Positions 1-11,569 are shown, counted from the first letter of the stretch. The stretch is 64,000 bases of DNA from Daphnia pulex (GCF_021134715.1 NC_060026.1:3844001-3908000); one strand, 5' to 3'. The notes: a model not told the origin generated them from the letters alone. Program-made: numbers and translations.

Positions 1-2
1 CC

Positions 3-830
3 CCAACAGCCTTTGAAGCAATTTTTCAAGGAGTTCTGCCCCTGAAACATAACAACAACTCATGTTTAGATTTTCGTCGTCAGTTTTTCTTAACATTGAC
101 AAAACTAGTACATAACTTTGGTTTCCAAGATTTGTCTGTTCAGTTTAACGTTTCTAGACAAACTATATCGAACTACTTTCATTTCTGGGTAGGGCTACTC
201 CACGATCGTTTTTTCTCTAGAGTTGTTTTTTGGCCATCTCAAGAATCACTGAAAAAAACTATGCCAATGTGCTTTAGGATGGATTTTTTTAACACTGCAG
301 CAATATTGGACTGTTTTGAGTTACAATTCGATACTCCTCATATTCCAACTGACCCAGCCGCTTCTTTTTCCTCGCACAAACAAAGGACAACTGTGAAATA
401 CTTAATATCTGTTACTCCTCAAGGTTCTTTTAATTTTGTTTCAAATGGTTTTTGTGGGAGAGTGAGTGATAAACAAGTTGTAATTGATAGTGGAATTTTA
501 AATAACTTGAAACATGGCGACCTAATTTTGGTAGACAGGGGTTTCCCTTTAGAAGAAGTAGTTGCATCGCGAGGCGCTCAATTCATGGTACCTGCGTTTA
601 TGAAAGAAAGAAATCAACTTCCGGAAATTGAAACTAGGCGCATAGAAAATGTTAGGATTCATGTAGAAAGAATCATTGGGGCAACTAGAGCCAGATTTCA
701 AATGTTAAAAGGTCCTATCGACAGGAATTTTCTAAATTCAGATAATGAGTCTACGGGTTTTGTCGACAAAATAGTAAAAGTATGTTGCATTCTTTCTAAC
801 CTCTTACCAAGTGTGGTTCCCCTTGACTAA
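3..830 (+). CDS. DDE transposase, ISL2EU/IS4EU type, 3' part (cut by window edge)
   Basis: Open frame from base 3 to a TAA stop at 828-830, with no ATG in the first 95 bases, so the start lies outside the window. The predicted protein has a helix-turn-helix-like segment (FNVSRQTISNYF, about 147-182) followed by a DDE_Tnp_4 type nuclease core. The three presumed catalytic acidic residues are all present: Asp in LDCFE (codon at 309), Asp in VDRGF (codon at 534) and Glu in HVERIIG (codon at 666). The intervening SSHKQRTTVKYLISVTPQG block and GRVSDK motif are typical of this family. Its role would be cut-and-paste transposition. No premature stop is seen, so this copy may be young or recently active, although the missing 5' end prevents a verdict. 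Terminal inverted repeats could not be identified because only one end is visible. Confidence 0.85.
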   Translation, partial: PTAFEAIFQGVLPLKHNNNSCLDFRRQFFLTLTKLVHNFGFQDLSVQFNVSRQTISNYFHFWVGLLHDRFFSRVVFWPSQESLKKTMPMCFRMDFFNTAAILDCFELQFDTPHIPTDPAASFSSHKQRTTVKYLISVTPQGSFNFVSNGFCGRVSDKQVVIDSGILNNLKHGDLILVDRGFPLEEVVASRGAQFMVPAFMKERNQLPEIETRRIENVRIHVERIIGATRARFQMLKGPIDRNFLNSDNESTGFVDKIVKVCCILSNLLPSVVPLD

Positions 831-1861
831 ATTCAATCAACATATGTAAAATTCATTGACTGATATCACTGAGTTTGTATTTGTTTTCTGGGTTTATAAC
901 ATTGTGTAAATTTGTAACATTTGGAAACATTAAACACTGATCTCACAAAACACCCTAAAAAAACATTTTCAACAATTTAAAAAAAAAAAGGTGAATTCAT
1001 AAAAATTTAAAAAGAAAATCCGCGGTGTTGCCCTATTTACGAAGCTCAATTAACCCCTTCCTGCTCAGCCGTCCCGAATAATTCCCGATCCCCGGAAGGG
1101 TTTCCGACTTTCCAGTCGACTTCCGAGTGACCGTTGCGGTTTTTAGTTTTGCTTTATTTCACACTAGATGGCTCGACTGTAGAAAACGAGCGAAAAAATT
1201 AAAAATAGAAGGGATTGTTACAGACTTAGTCAACAAGAAAATAGTTTTATAACAACAATTGATTAAAACGTTATCAGTATTCAGTGAAAAGATTTCAGTT
1301 CAAACTAAGAGTTTCTAAAAGCAATAGAGATAATTGATGTAAGATTATTGATTTTAATGATTTAATGCTTCGAGTTGGGAATGATTTGAACGTCATATGC
1401 TATTTTGATTTTTTAAAATTATAATCACAAACAGCCCTTGCTGCCTTTGCTAGCGCAGGTAGTTGACATCCGATCGAGATCCGACAGGCGGGTGATTTTT
1501 GTTTTTAAAATTCTTTGTTTAAATGCGGCAAAATTACAATAATAAATCTGGAAGAATACCTCCATTTTTTTTAGCAACGGTAAACGATCTTAAGTTGTTA
1601 GTTACACACTTACACACTTAATTTTCTAGTACACAATTCAATTTGAAATAAAATGAAAACAAAAGATTTTGAAGTAGACTTGTATTAATCTTTCCCCTAC
1701 TGTAACGCATTATAATCAAGGGAACACAATCTCTAAAGCTTAAACAGACATATTTCGAATTTTAAGAGAAAAAGTAAACTGAAAGAAAAGTCGAGTAGGT
1801 AGTTGGACTCATTCTTTGAATTTCCGCTCTCTGTTGAATTATCCAATACCGTTTAGTTTGC
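831..1861. other. Intergenic, no gene seen
   Basis: AT-rich sequence between the transposase stop and the stop of the next minus-strand gene. It should contain the 3' end of the transposon, but without the left end no terminal repeat can be matched. A homopurine A-run lies near 980-990. I see no coding sequence, RNA gene or clear regulatory site. Confidence 0.5.
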
Positions 1862-2729
1862 TTATATCGACGAAGGTGAAATCAAGCCCGGTTTGCTTCG
1901 TGAATTGATCTCCTGTAGATTTCCAAAACTATTGGGATTTGACCTTATAAGCTGGCCAGCTTTCGATAAGAGGAGGTTGAAAAGTCTCTGTCTGGCAACC
2001 AGATTGTTCTCTAGTGAACTAATCAGCTTTAGAATGCTTATAATTTCCAATTGGGCGTCAGTAACACGGCACTGTGAAAGAGCCTCGACAAAAGGTTTGC
2101 CAACGTTTCGTCATTGCTGATCGTAATGAGTGTTCCTTCCTGGATAACGGGCTTTGTTAATCCAGCTAATTCGACGAGTACATTTTTCATGAAGGAGAAA
2201 ATCACGGGAAACTCATTCGAATTTTTGGTCTGGGAGTTGTTTCCATTTGCGGTCTCTCCCAATTCCGAGTCTGCTGGCGTTGGTTCATCTGATGTGTCGA
2301 CAGCATTTACGTAAATATCTGTATTTTCTTCGTCGGGATCATTGCTGAGGTCATCGGCAGGATACGACACCCGTTCGGTAGGAGCGCGCTGGAAGACATC
2401 AGCAGGTAATTTATCCGGCGAATCGTAAGTTTCAGCTATATCTTTCTCGGATATTCTGATTGTTCAAGAACCACCACCCGAGGAGGAGTTATATCATTCG
2501 TAGGGGAATTAGAGTTCAGAGTGTGGTCGGGATCGGGTTGCAGGGAATTTCCCGGCTGGTTTTGGGGACACAAACCTTCAGGTGGGCACGAAAAATTGCT
2601 GCATATAGTGGCCACCACTACCAGATTTATCAAACACCCAAAAGCAACTACCGAGATTACTAACGCAAAGCACTTTGCAGGGTCTAGAGTTCTTGAGATC
2701 TCCATTTTTGTCTCTTGTTGGTTATTCAA
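1862..2729 (-). pseudogene. Frame-broken single-pass membrane protein gene, unrecognised
   Basis: Three minus-strand open segments in three different frames run into one another: 2729-2436 (from ATG), about 2463-2038, and about 2110-1862. Each break is repaired by adding one base, near 2440-2463 and near 2096-2105, and the amino-acid text continues naturally across both joins. Joined, it would encode about 290 residues. The N-terminal 19 residues are cytosolic-like, followed by one hydrophobic segment (residues about 22-44, LVISVVAFGCLINLVVVATI), a Cys/Pro-rich stretch, a long acidic Asn/Ser/Thr-rich linker, and a C-terminal leucine-rich helical region. The order suggests a type II membrane protein. 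I do not recognise the family. There is no room for introns at the breaks, so this is either a young pseudogene with two 1-nt deletions or two consensus errors in the assembly. Confidence 0.6.
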
Positions 2730-4957
2730 GATTATTCAAGTTTTGCACTGTTAGAACGATACGACATATGCGTTTCCTACTGAAGACGGCCACCTCATGA
2801 TTTTTAGTTTCTTTTCAAAAATTTGTAAAAATAATATAATTTGTGTTTCTTTAATCTTCAATCTTTAATGCTCTGTTGAAGAGCATAAATTTTTGCGTAT
2901 TATTCATTACAAATTAACATTTTCCTCTACTTTTATTTCTCACAGCAGTGGTATGGAATATTTGGTGTATGCGTTCAATGTTAAGGTTCATTCACACCGG
3001 GGACGCACACACCCTCCTCCTTGTGGTGGATTTAAATTTTACTCTGTTTAGATTAGAATACTTTGAAATCTAAGTAATGATGAATATTGAGGGAACTAGA
3101 AATCCCAGAAATGGGAGAAATAATCTAAACAAAATTTAATAAGCGAATTTAAGCTTTTGGATGGACAAGAGTCAAAACATAGGGACCATTTTATATGGGG
3201 TTTCATTTATGGCATCTGAAATACAAACAAACACCTCCCGTTTTTTAAATAGTGAAAATAGAAAAAATCTTGTGAAAAAAATAATACATAATTAGTAGTG
3301 AGATAGATCGTGATCACGAGTAAGCATAAATCTAGTGAAAGGAGATATGAATGGGAAATCCTGAATAAAGAAAGCTGTGAACACGAAAAATGCGCATTCC
3401 GTTATAAAACCGGTTATAAAGGCTAATCATATGTTGCATTATTTTCGACTTTAGGTGGTGTAAATCATTAAGAAATTCTTGCAACCTTGCCCAAAATTCA
3501 CGACAGTGAAACTCGAATCAAAATTTTATACGAAATCTCAATACAGTTGGCAACAAACGACTTAAGAAAAAACGAAAAATAATTCCAGCTAGATCTGCGT
3601 GAATTGCTGAATTTTCGTTCAATTCGTCTAATCATTTTGAATTTATTATGAGTTTGAACCTTTCAAGCTAAATTTTTTTTTTGCTCAACAGGATATTCTA
3701 ATTCGAAATACGTCGAACTTTCCAGACAAAACCGTCGATCTTTCTCCGCCTTTGAATATTTCTTCATCATTACGAAGTTTTAAATGTTGCGTTGTTTGTG
3801 TTGCCTCATGACTCGCATAGAAAGTACTCAAAACGAGTAGGAGGAGCTCAGTTGCGTTTAGCAGTTCGACATACTCCGGTGTATATACCGGTTTGACTTG
3901 TCAACGAGACATGGTCAATGCCATGTCGAACCGCGAGAAAGTGAATTCGAATCATACGATAGTCTAGTTACTTTCATCCGCGACTGCACAAAAGAACCTT
4001 ATATATGAACTAAATAAACTAATTCAGGTTAAACCACCAACCGCCACTATAACGAATTAGTAGCTATATACACTTACAGAACTCGTTTTCTTAAATGGAG
4101 AAATGGATCACGCCAAGAAAGCGCAAATTTGCATGCATTATTTAGTCCTTTTCGTCACGCTTGCGCCGCAGCGCCAGATATCACATTGTGACATTGCATA
4201 TGTGCTGTATTTATAATTAGGTTATATATACGTCACTTAATAGACGTAGTTCCGTTATTTGGTAAAAACAACGCGAAATAACGAAATTCGGCAGTTTCAA
4301 ATTCTATACGTGATGCAAGGCGAAAAAAACCCAGATGAACGCATGAACCCATAGTTTTATTCATACACGACTGCGCCTTAAATAGACGCTACAGGATATA
4401 ACTCTCGTCGCTCGTATACGACACGTTATTTGTTTGTTATCGTAAAAAATAATGAGCAATTCTCACTTATTCGGGCAAGGATTCCGAAAGAATTTTCTTT
4501 TTCCTTTTTTTGGCGATTTCTTATTAGACCATCTAATATCCCCAACTCTTCTGGTTTTTAGTCGACTCTAATTTTTCGAAAATGGAAAGCGAGTCAGAAA
4601 AAAAAAACCTGTGCCGAGTAGAAAAAAAAAGATGGAGAGGAATATAACGAAAGGGAAAGGAACACTGAACTTGAAAGCCGGTCAAGGCGATAGAAAGAAG
4701 TTTTTTTTTTGTTCTTTTACTTTGCTTCTTGCATAAACCAACATATAATATTGTCACTTGTAGCTTAGCTGCTAACCAAGTGTATTGTTAGCTCTCTTAT
4801 ACGTATCTCGCTGTCTTGTCTAATAGAAGCTGTGCAACAAAGTTCGTCTCTCCGCCGCTTCTTTTCTCTATTAGCATTTGTTGTCTATTCATTGGAATCA
4901 TCTCCGACACAAAAGATTTGAAGTGTTTGTTTTCCGTCGCATCAACTCGGCTGTGAA
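2730..4957. other. Intergenic and 5' region of ABCH gene 1
   Basis: About 2.2 kb with no supportable coding sequence. The stretch at 3864-3931 has a 9-bp inverted repeat (gttcgacat at 3864, atgtcgaac at 3923) enclosing a smaller palindrome, ccggt-gtatat-accgg (3876-3891). The last few hundred bases presumably contain the promoter and leader of the ABC transporter at 4958, but no unmistakable TATA box or initiator could be fixed. Confidence 0.45.
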
Positions 4958-7900
4958 ATGAACGACGCAAGTGCTGGAGTTAGCGTTGAATACGGAGTTC
5001 TCGTCCGCAACGCCATCAAAACCTATGGCGTTGGAAGTCGTAAATCCATCATCCTCGAAAATCTGAACATGACCGTCAAAAAAGGATCAATGTAAGCCAT
5101 TTCTGTTTTGTTTTAAAAAAATAATACAAACAAATTTTCCTGCTAATTATTACTGTATCTGACGGATTTTTCTTCAAACTGTCAGTGATTTGATTTGCAG
5201 TAAAACATTTTTTTAGAAAATTGAATCAAACCAAATATGTTAATGTGGAACATCGTGTGTGTTTGTAGATACGGATTATTGGGAGCCAGTGGTTGCGGCA
5301 AGACGACTCTGTTAAGCTGTCTTGTCGGCCGCCGCAGTTTGAACAGCGGAGACGTACAGGTCTTGGGTCACGAGCCCGGCACTCCGGAGAGCGGAATTCC
5401 GGGCCCACGGATCGGATACATGCCGCAAGAACTGGCCCTGTACGGTCATTTTACCATCAGGGAGACTCTCATCTACTTTGGGCGAATCTACAATCTGAGG
5501 ACAGAGTTTGTCAACTCTCAAGTGGAATTTCTGTCCAAGCTGTTGGATCTGCCAGCCAGCGATCGTTACGTCGGCACACTCAGCGGAGGTCAACAACGAC
5601 GCATGTCTTTTGCTGCCGCTCTCTTCCACGAACCTGAATTGTTGATCTTGGACGAACCCACCGTTGGCGTTGACCCAGTGCTCAGACACAGGTAAAGTTC
5701 AACATTTTTTTTAGATCAATCACTTGAAATCTTGTTTCTTGTGCATATCGGGAACAAAAGTGAAATCTTGAACTAAAATGCTATGTCATGCACATTTTAG
5801 CATATTTTATTCAATAGTCAATTTTTTGTTTGACCTTTAACTGTGTGTTATCTCGCCATGATGCCAGACATTTCAAGATTTTGTTTGTCAAATTTTAAAA
5901 ATTAATTTTATTTTTGTAGCTAATACAAATTCTTTATCGTCCACAGCATTTGGGAACATTTGATTCGGCAGAGTGTTGAACACGGAAGAACGGTTATTGT
6001 CACCACTCACTACATCGAAGAAGCCCGACAGGCTAACACGGTATAAGATAAACAATCTAAGATTTTATTATGTAAACCGACATTAACGATATTTTATTTG
6101 ACCTTTCCTAGATCGGAATGATGCGATCTGGACGTTTGCTAACGGAAGACTCACCCGAAAATCTGTTGAGAGATTACAATTTACCTTCACTGGAGAATGT
6201 CTTCCTCAAACTTTGCATGAAGGATGAAGGTAAAAACGGAATTCAGCAACAGCCACCAGCGCTAGGCCACGACAACATGGCCTTTGACCAGAGCGCAAGT
6301 CAATCGGACGTCTCTGAAGTGGGCATCGATGATCGCTACACCAGGAATGACCAGCGATCTCCCACATCGCCGGCTGATTTCTCCGTGGTAAAATATTGTT
6401 GTCGTTGTTTTATTTAATTATCTAGTATCACATTTTTGGTTTGAGCAGATCACACAATTCGATTCCGCGATGAATAACAATAACGAAACACCGGCCAAAG
6501 TGTCCAACAGTCCAGTGATCAATTTCGTGGCTGGCAAGCGATCCCGTAATCCCTTTAGAATGACCTTGCCATCTCGACATCGCCTCTCTGCTCTTATTCT
6601 AAAGAATTACTTGTTGATTTTTAGAAATCTTGGGTAAATAGTCTTTTTGCTGATCAATCATTATTATTAATTTCTTAAAATTCAAACCGGTTATAGAAAT
6701 ATCTTTATTTTTTATTGATCGGCGAAGGATTTTAGGGTTCCTCTACTTCCTCCCTGCTTTCCAGGCGGCCGTTTTTAATGTGACACTCGGACACGAACCG
6801 TTTGGATTGAGGATGGGCATTGTTAACGACGAGCTGAATCCTAGCGAGGGCCGTGTTTGCAATTATACAACAGAGTGCTCCTATTCCATGCTCAGCTGTC
6901 GCTACCTTCGATTCTTGAAAGACAACATCATTCAGGTGAAATATCAAATTGAATTTTCAGATATTTGGAGATCGTTTTATTAAAATTTGAATTTTCTTAA
7001 ATTTGTGATTGCAGATTCCATTTGATAATTATTCAGAAGCTCTCGAAGCAGGAAAAAGAAATGATGTTTGGGGAGTGATACACTTTGGACACAATTTTAC
7101 AGAGGAATTTGAAATTCGGCGGGAGAGCGGAGATTCGGCAACTTATGACACTATTCTTCGCAGTCAAATTAACGTCAGGATGGATTCCACCAGTAAGATG
7201 AAATAGAATTTTTAAAACATTTGAATTTGTTTATCATATTGCGTGTTGTGCTAGATCAACAAATTGATGTTTTCATTGAAAAGTGGCTTATCGAAGGCTT
7301 TGGAGACTTTTTCAGAGATTTAATGAAATCTTGTGGACACGAACCGGATGCTAGTAATTTTCCTTTAGAGGTAAGGCATTACACTACATTTAAAGATTAT
7401 TTATAACCTATATTTTTATTATAATTCAAATAATTACAAAACAAATTTGACTTTTAGTTTATGGATCCTGTCTATGGTCAGAAAGATACGCCTTACACTG
7501 AATTCATGGCGCCTGGCCTCATTATCTCGCAAGTTTTTACTAATCGTTTACAAATTACATTTAGAATTTACTAACACTCATTTCTTTATTCTTTAAGGAT
7601 TATTTATTTCATGGCCGTCTCGCTAACTGCTGGAGCCTTTGTCGCTGAAAGGAAACAAGGTCTTCTAGATCGCAGTTTAGTAGCAGGTAAGTCATAGTAA
7701 TTAGTAGCAATCAATTTTTGATCTTTAACTGAATAATCTTTTACACAGGCGTGCAAATGATTGAAATTCTAATGGGGTATCTGGTCAACCAGCTGTCCGT
7801 TATGGTCGGCCAGATAGCGCTGGTTTTCATAATCATGTTATGGTTCTTCGCCGTCCCTTGCCACGGCAGTATGGTTTTAGCTATATTAATTACATTTCTT

Positions 7901-8396
7901 CAAGGTCTTGTCGGAATGTGTTTCGGTAATCATTTAAAAAATAATTGATTTGATTTGATTTCCTCCTTTTATTCGTTGCGGAATTAAACTTGATTGCACC
8001 TTTAACGAACTTTAGGTCTGCTGATTGCCACGGTCTGCGAAAATGAAATCAGCGCTCTGTCACTTTCCATGGCCAGTTTTCTCCCGTTGGTCGTTACCAG
8101 TGGCATTGCTTGGCCAATTGAAGGTGAATTTTTCATTCATTTAATTTAGCAAAATATTTGAATTCGGTAATTTAAGTTTAATTTGATTTTGTTTAGGGAT
8201 GTCTTTTTATCTCCGAGCAATTTCTTATAGCATGCCGATGACGTATCCCGTCGAATCATTGCGATGCATTTTTTCAAAAGGATGGGGCCTCAGTGAAGTC
8301 GATGTTTATGCAGGATTTGCAATCAGCATTATCTGGATTTTGGGCTTGTTGATTGGTTGTCTAATTGTCGTACGTTTTCGCAAGTATTCCAGTTAA
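4958..8396 (+). CDS. ABC half-transporter, subfamily H (copy 1), 752 aa
   Basis: Thirteen exons: 4958-5091, 5269-5691, 5947-6040, 6112-6387, 6449-6633, 6728-6935, 7015-7192, 7255-7370, 7458-7528, 7598-7686, 7749-7925, 8016-8123, 8197-8396. Sum 2259 nt, closing in frame. The nucleotide-binding domain comes first: Walker A GASGCGKT (residues 50-57), Q-loop Gln98, signature LSGGQ (149-153), Walker B LLILDEP (169-175), H-loop His207. It is followed by a linker and an ABC2-type membrane domain with about six helices (roughly 365-390, 553-580, 597-620, 627-655, 664-684, 722-745). The large loop after helix 1 carries N-glycosylation sequons (NVT, NYT, NFT). NBD-then-TMD order is shared by ABCG and the arthropod ABCH group; the sequence style fits ABCH (fly CG9990/CG11147/CG33970 relatives). 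As a half-transporter it must dimerise; substrate is unknown, and lipid or xenobiotic export is inference. The intron after 7528 begins with GC, not GT. Confidence 0.92.
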
Positions 8397-9507
8397 GGGA
8401 AATTCTGAACTGTTTAGAAGAAAACAAAAATGATTCTGATTTGGAATCGATTAGATTGTATACCGCCATTCACAGAGTTTTAAGAATGTTCGTATTAGTA
8501 TAGCAGTAGTATTAGTATACGAGTTGATTGATCTTTTATTTTTCCATGACTTTCTACATTTATCATCGCTGAATATGTGCCATTGTTTTTGTTGAGTTCA
8601 TACTAAATTTTAATTTTCTATAATATGCATGACATTTATGGATACACATGCCCCTGGAGTCTGAACCGTGTATATTTGTTTGCGCAATCATTTATTCCAG
8701 ATATTCTATCAAATAGAAATGTGGAGCTGTCATGTCCCCCCCTTAAAAATATCAAATTATTTAACTCTTTCTTGAACCTTTTCCAAGACATCGCTACGAT
8801 AATTTTCCGCAGGGATTTTTCTACAGGTTTTTTTTTAAATTACTTGCGTAATACATAACTCTTAAGAAGAGCCTGAGTTTGTTCCAATCGAGAGTTTGTA
8901 ATTGGCGCACCGACGGCGATGGATAGTGGTGCAGCCAGACGGCCGTGACTCTCTCTCTCTCTCTAGAAATATCGCTGTCAAGGCCACTAGGTGATGCATC
9001 AAACATGCCATTTAATATTACAAAGCAAAATAAGAAAGAAATGAACAACACTATAGCTCAAAGGATAGGTGGAAAAGAAAAAAGAAATCCAAACCGGTTG
9101 GGATAGGCACTGCCTAGATGACTAAGCAGCAGCAGCAGCAGCAGACGCGATTATGTAATGCCGCTCCTTCTTCTTCAATCGCAATTCTATTTACATATAC
9201 TGTACCATATTGTGATGTGTCCCTAGATTGGGAAATATTCTCGCCATGCAGGTCAATGTCACAGTCTATAGTGTCCCAGATTTTTGTTTCACTCTAATAT
9301 AACGATTGCGCTTTATGAAGGGATATAATAGACAGAAATTCCTTCCGTCTGATGTCACTTTTATGGCAAACTCACCACTCACGACTGTGAGCGCACCTAA
9401 GAAGAAGAAATTAAATTACATTTTATATGATTTCTCGTAGCTTGAGCGTATTTGCATGTTCATTTTTTCAAGGGAAATAATATTAGTCAAATGAAATTTC
9501 ATTATTT
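8397..9507. other. 3' flank of ABCH gene 1, with microsatellites
   Basis: No coding sequence seen. Contains the presumed 3' UTR of the ABC gene (no canonical AATAAA close by), an 8-unit CT repeat at 8949-8964 and an AGC repeat of six units at 9125-9144. The rest is unremarkable. Confidence 0.5.
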
Positions 9508-9784
9508 TTCAATGGATTAAAGAAAAGGTTACTTTTATTCTCTCTACCAACCCGAAGGCGTGTACCCAAGGACCTTGTTGAGATGCTATCGGATGGATCC
9601 TTAATCAGCTGTTCAAAATCAACTAAATATTACACGACGGCAACATAGTTTTATGCTTGAATAATGTTGGCCAAATTAGTTTAGTTCGTTGGGTGCGCAT
9701 TGTTAATCGATCAATTAATTGTACAAAAAATCCAATAGGTGACATATGTAGCGTGCGACAGACGTCACGTAAACAAGCTGTTAT
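9508..9784 (+). repeat. Upstream copy of a duplicated ~0.3 kb block (direct repeat, left)
   Basis: Matches 12330-12655 in the same orientation. Shared landmarks in the same order are: ttcaatgg (9508), a 30-nt identical core (9541-9570 against 12364-12393), aatcagctgtt, acacgacgg, an AT-rich section, and a conserved 3' block with a cAMP-response-like element, gacgtcac (9761-9768). The right copy is just upstream of the DUOXA start, so this left copy looks like a duplicated promoter-region fragment. It now sits beyond the 3' end of the minus-strand gene at 9860-11569. Confidence 0.8.
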
Positions 9785-9859
9785 ACCTCCAGTTCCAGAC
9801 AATTTTTTTTTAACCTGTTAACTCCAGTGAAGAAAACAAAAAAAAAACTTATGAAAATC

Positions 9860-11569
9860 TTAGCAGCGCTTCGAATGGGAGTTACCCAGGTACGGATACA
9901 ACGTCGGTTTGTACGTACTGGAAGGGACAGGTCTTGCACGAAATTGCCTGGGCTCGTCTTTTTCGGTAGGTTTCGCTTTCACTTTTGGTTTTGAACTATG
10001 CTTTTTCATTGCTCGTCGATCCGGTCGATCCTTATTTAGCTTAGAGGATGGAGGATTGTAGGTACTGGCGGGAGCAGGTTTGGCCCGGAATGGTTTGGGG
10101 GTAAGATTTGCTCCAGGTGATTTGACGGCAGCCGCGACAGGAGGTTTCATTCCCGCCGAAGGGCTTACCTGGAGTTTTTCGGGCCTATTTCTTGTCACTG
10201 TTCGGTTTTTGACCATTTCAGTTTTTCTGATTGGGATTGGGATTTTCGACTCCAATTTCGGGGGATTATCGCCAGTGTCTTTGTCATCGCCAGTAGCGGA
10301 TAAATCGTCCGTATAAATAACGTTTACTATTTCAAAAGGAGCTATAGGAGGGTCTGGTATGATCGAATTTAAAGCCTCTTTAGTCACCTCGTTCACATTG
10401 TCCTGACGCTCGGTAGAAGATACGTCACTTTTGGGTCGAGTACGCGGTTCGGGTTTAATAGCGGATTTCGCGAGTGGTTTTATGGTCGTCGTTCGGTTAA
10501 TACGATTTGGTCTTTTGTAGCCGGTAAGCCGATTCCAAATGCGCTTTAAGAATCCAATCAAGCCGAAGCAGTAATCAGTTCGGCCTTCAAGCTTAGGCAT
10601 GGGCTGTTTCACTTTCTTTCGTCTGAGCTTTCGATTTTGCTTATTATTTATAACGGTTTCATGTTCGGTTTCGTGGTCCGCATCGTAGTTGGCTTCATAG
10701 TTCCAACTGCTGGATTGTATTGGATTCTTGAACCAAATCAGTAAAAGTTGTTGTTGTTCCATCGACAATTGCCCACAGTCGTAATAAGGTTCATTGTCAA
10801 GTAAACCTTGGAAGTGTTCATCGACTGATTCTACGTCATCGGTGTGGAATCGCTGGTAGAGTCTGTTGAAAGTAATTTTCTTATTCTTGGCGCCGGAAAC
10901 TTCTCTCTTTATCAAGACGTCCAGCAGTTTTTTGTTGTTTAAAGATCGTCTCATTTCATCACGGCTGACAGCTTTGGGAAGCGGCCGGTGAAATTCTTCA
11001 ATGGAGAGCTCCAATATCTGAGCGGCGATTTCATCTTGGAATTCCTTCTGTTTTTTAGACAGACCACGATTCAACCACAGTTTGTGGTACAGATGGGAGA
11101 TCCCCGGATCTTTCAAAGCTCTGATGAAAAACGAGTATGCAAATATCTGATGGTTATTGTTCGTTTCGTTCCTGTCAGATTGAAAGAGCTGACAATGATG
11201 GTAAAGAATTTCGATTCCATTTGGGCGATAAATGATGACCCGTCGAATGAGGCTCGGTAAAACATGCGTTAATAGATTGGGCAATTCTGTATATACGTAC
11301 ACCCATAACATGTTGGTCATAGCCAAGTGGTCTCTGGTGTAAAGATCGACCAAAAGCGCTGCTAATAGGGCCCAGCTCAAGAAAACTTTGCCATGTCTCA
11401 TCTTTTTCCAAATCTCATTAAAAGGATCTCTTTCCCAGTCAATTGGATTAACGAGATCTTCTCCAACGATAAGAAAATAAACTGTGTGAACAATGAAGAA
11501 GAGTAGGTATAGGGGAAGTGGCACTCCCACAAGGTTTGAGAACTCGAATACTTTCAAGATGAATTGCAT
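9860..11569 (-). CDS. Intronless multi-pass membrane protein with long basic tail, 569 aa, unrecognised
   Basis: One uninterrupted frame from ATG (11569-11567) to stop (9862-9860). I do not recognise the family. The N-terminus has three hydrophobic segments (residues about 14-36, 61-80 and 84-108). A middle region of charged helices follows (about 110-330, including DRNETNNNHQ). The C-terminal 240 residues are low in hydrophobics and rich in Lys, Arg, Pro, Thr and Ser. Two copies of a short motif lie in that tail: FRAKPAPASTYNPP (about 494-507) and FRARPVPSSTYKPT (about 543-556). The likely topology is a membrane-anchored protein with a long cytosolic disordered tail. It has no intron, unlike almost all its neighbours, and is transcribed against DUOXA from within the duplicated block. 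A retrocopy or a lineage-specific orphan is possible; function is unknown. Confidence 0.75.
   Translation of the reverse strand: MQFILKVFEFSNLVGVPLPLYLLFFIVHTVYFLIVGEDLVNPIDWERDPFNEIWKKMRHGKVFLSWALLAALLVDLYTRDHLAMTNMLWVYVYTELPNLLTHVLPSLIRRVIIYRPNGIEILYHHCQLFQSDRNETNNNHQIFAYSFFIRALKDPGISHLYHKLWLNRGLSKKQKEFQDEIAAQILELSIEEFHRPLPKAVSRDEMRRSLNNKKLLDVLIKREVSGAKNKKITFNRLYQRFHTDDVESVDEHFQGLLDNEPYYDCGQLSMEQQQLLLIWFKNPIQSSSWNYEANYDADHETEHETVINNKQNRKLRRKKVKQPMPKLEGRTDYCFGLIGFLKRIWNRLTGYKRPNRINRTTTIKPLAKSAIKPEPRTRPKSDVSSTERQDNVNEVTKEALNSIIPDPPIAPFEIVNVIYTDDLSATGDDKDTGDNPPKLESKIPIPIRKTEMVKNRTVTRNRPEKLQVSPSAGMKPPVAAAVKSPGANLTPKPFRAKPAPASTYNPPSSKLNKDRPDRRAMKKHSSKPKVKAKPTEKDEPRQFRARPVPSSTYKPTLYPYLGNSHSKRC

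Noticed and set aside
5312..5689. Long minus-strand and alternative-frame ORFs over the ABC nucleotide-binding exon
   Set aside because: Shadows of a strongly conserved exon in the plus frame with all ABC motifs. The same applies to 33459-33671.
6731..6736. Acceptor ttttag at 6731-6735 for ABCH copy 1 exon 6
   Set aside because: Using it breaks the reading frame. The acceptor 8 bases upstream (aag at 6725-6727) restores the frame and matches the paralogue.
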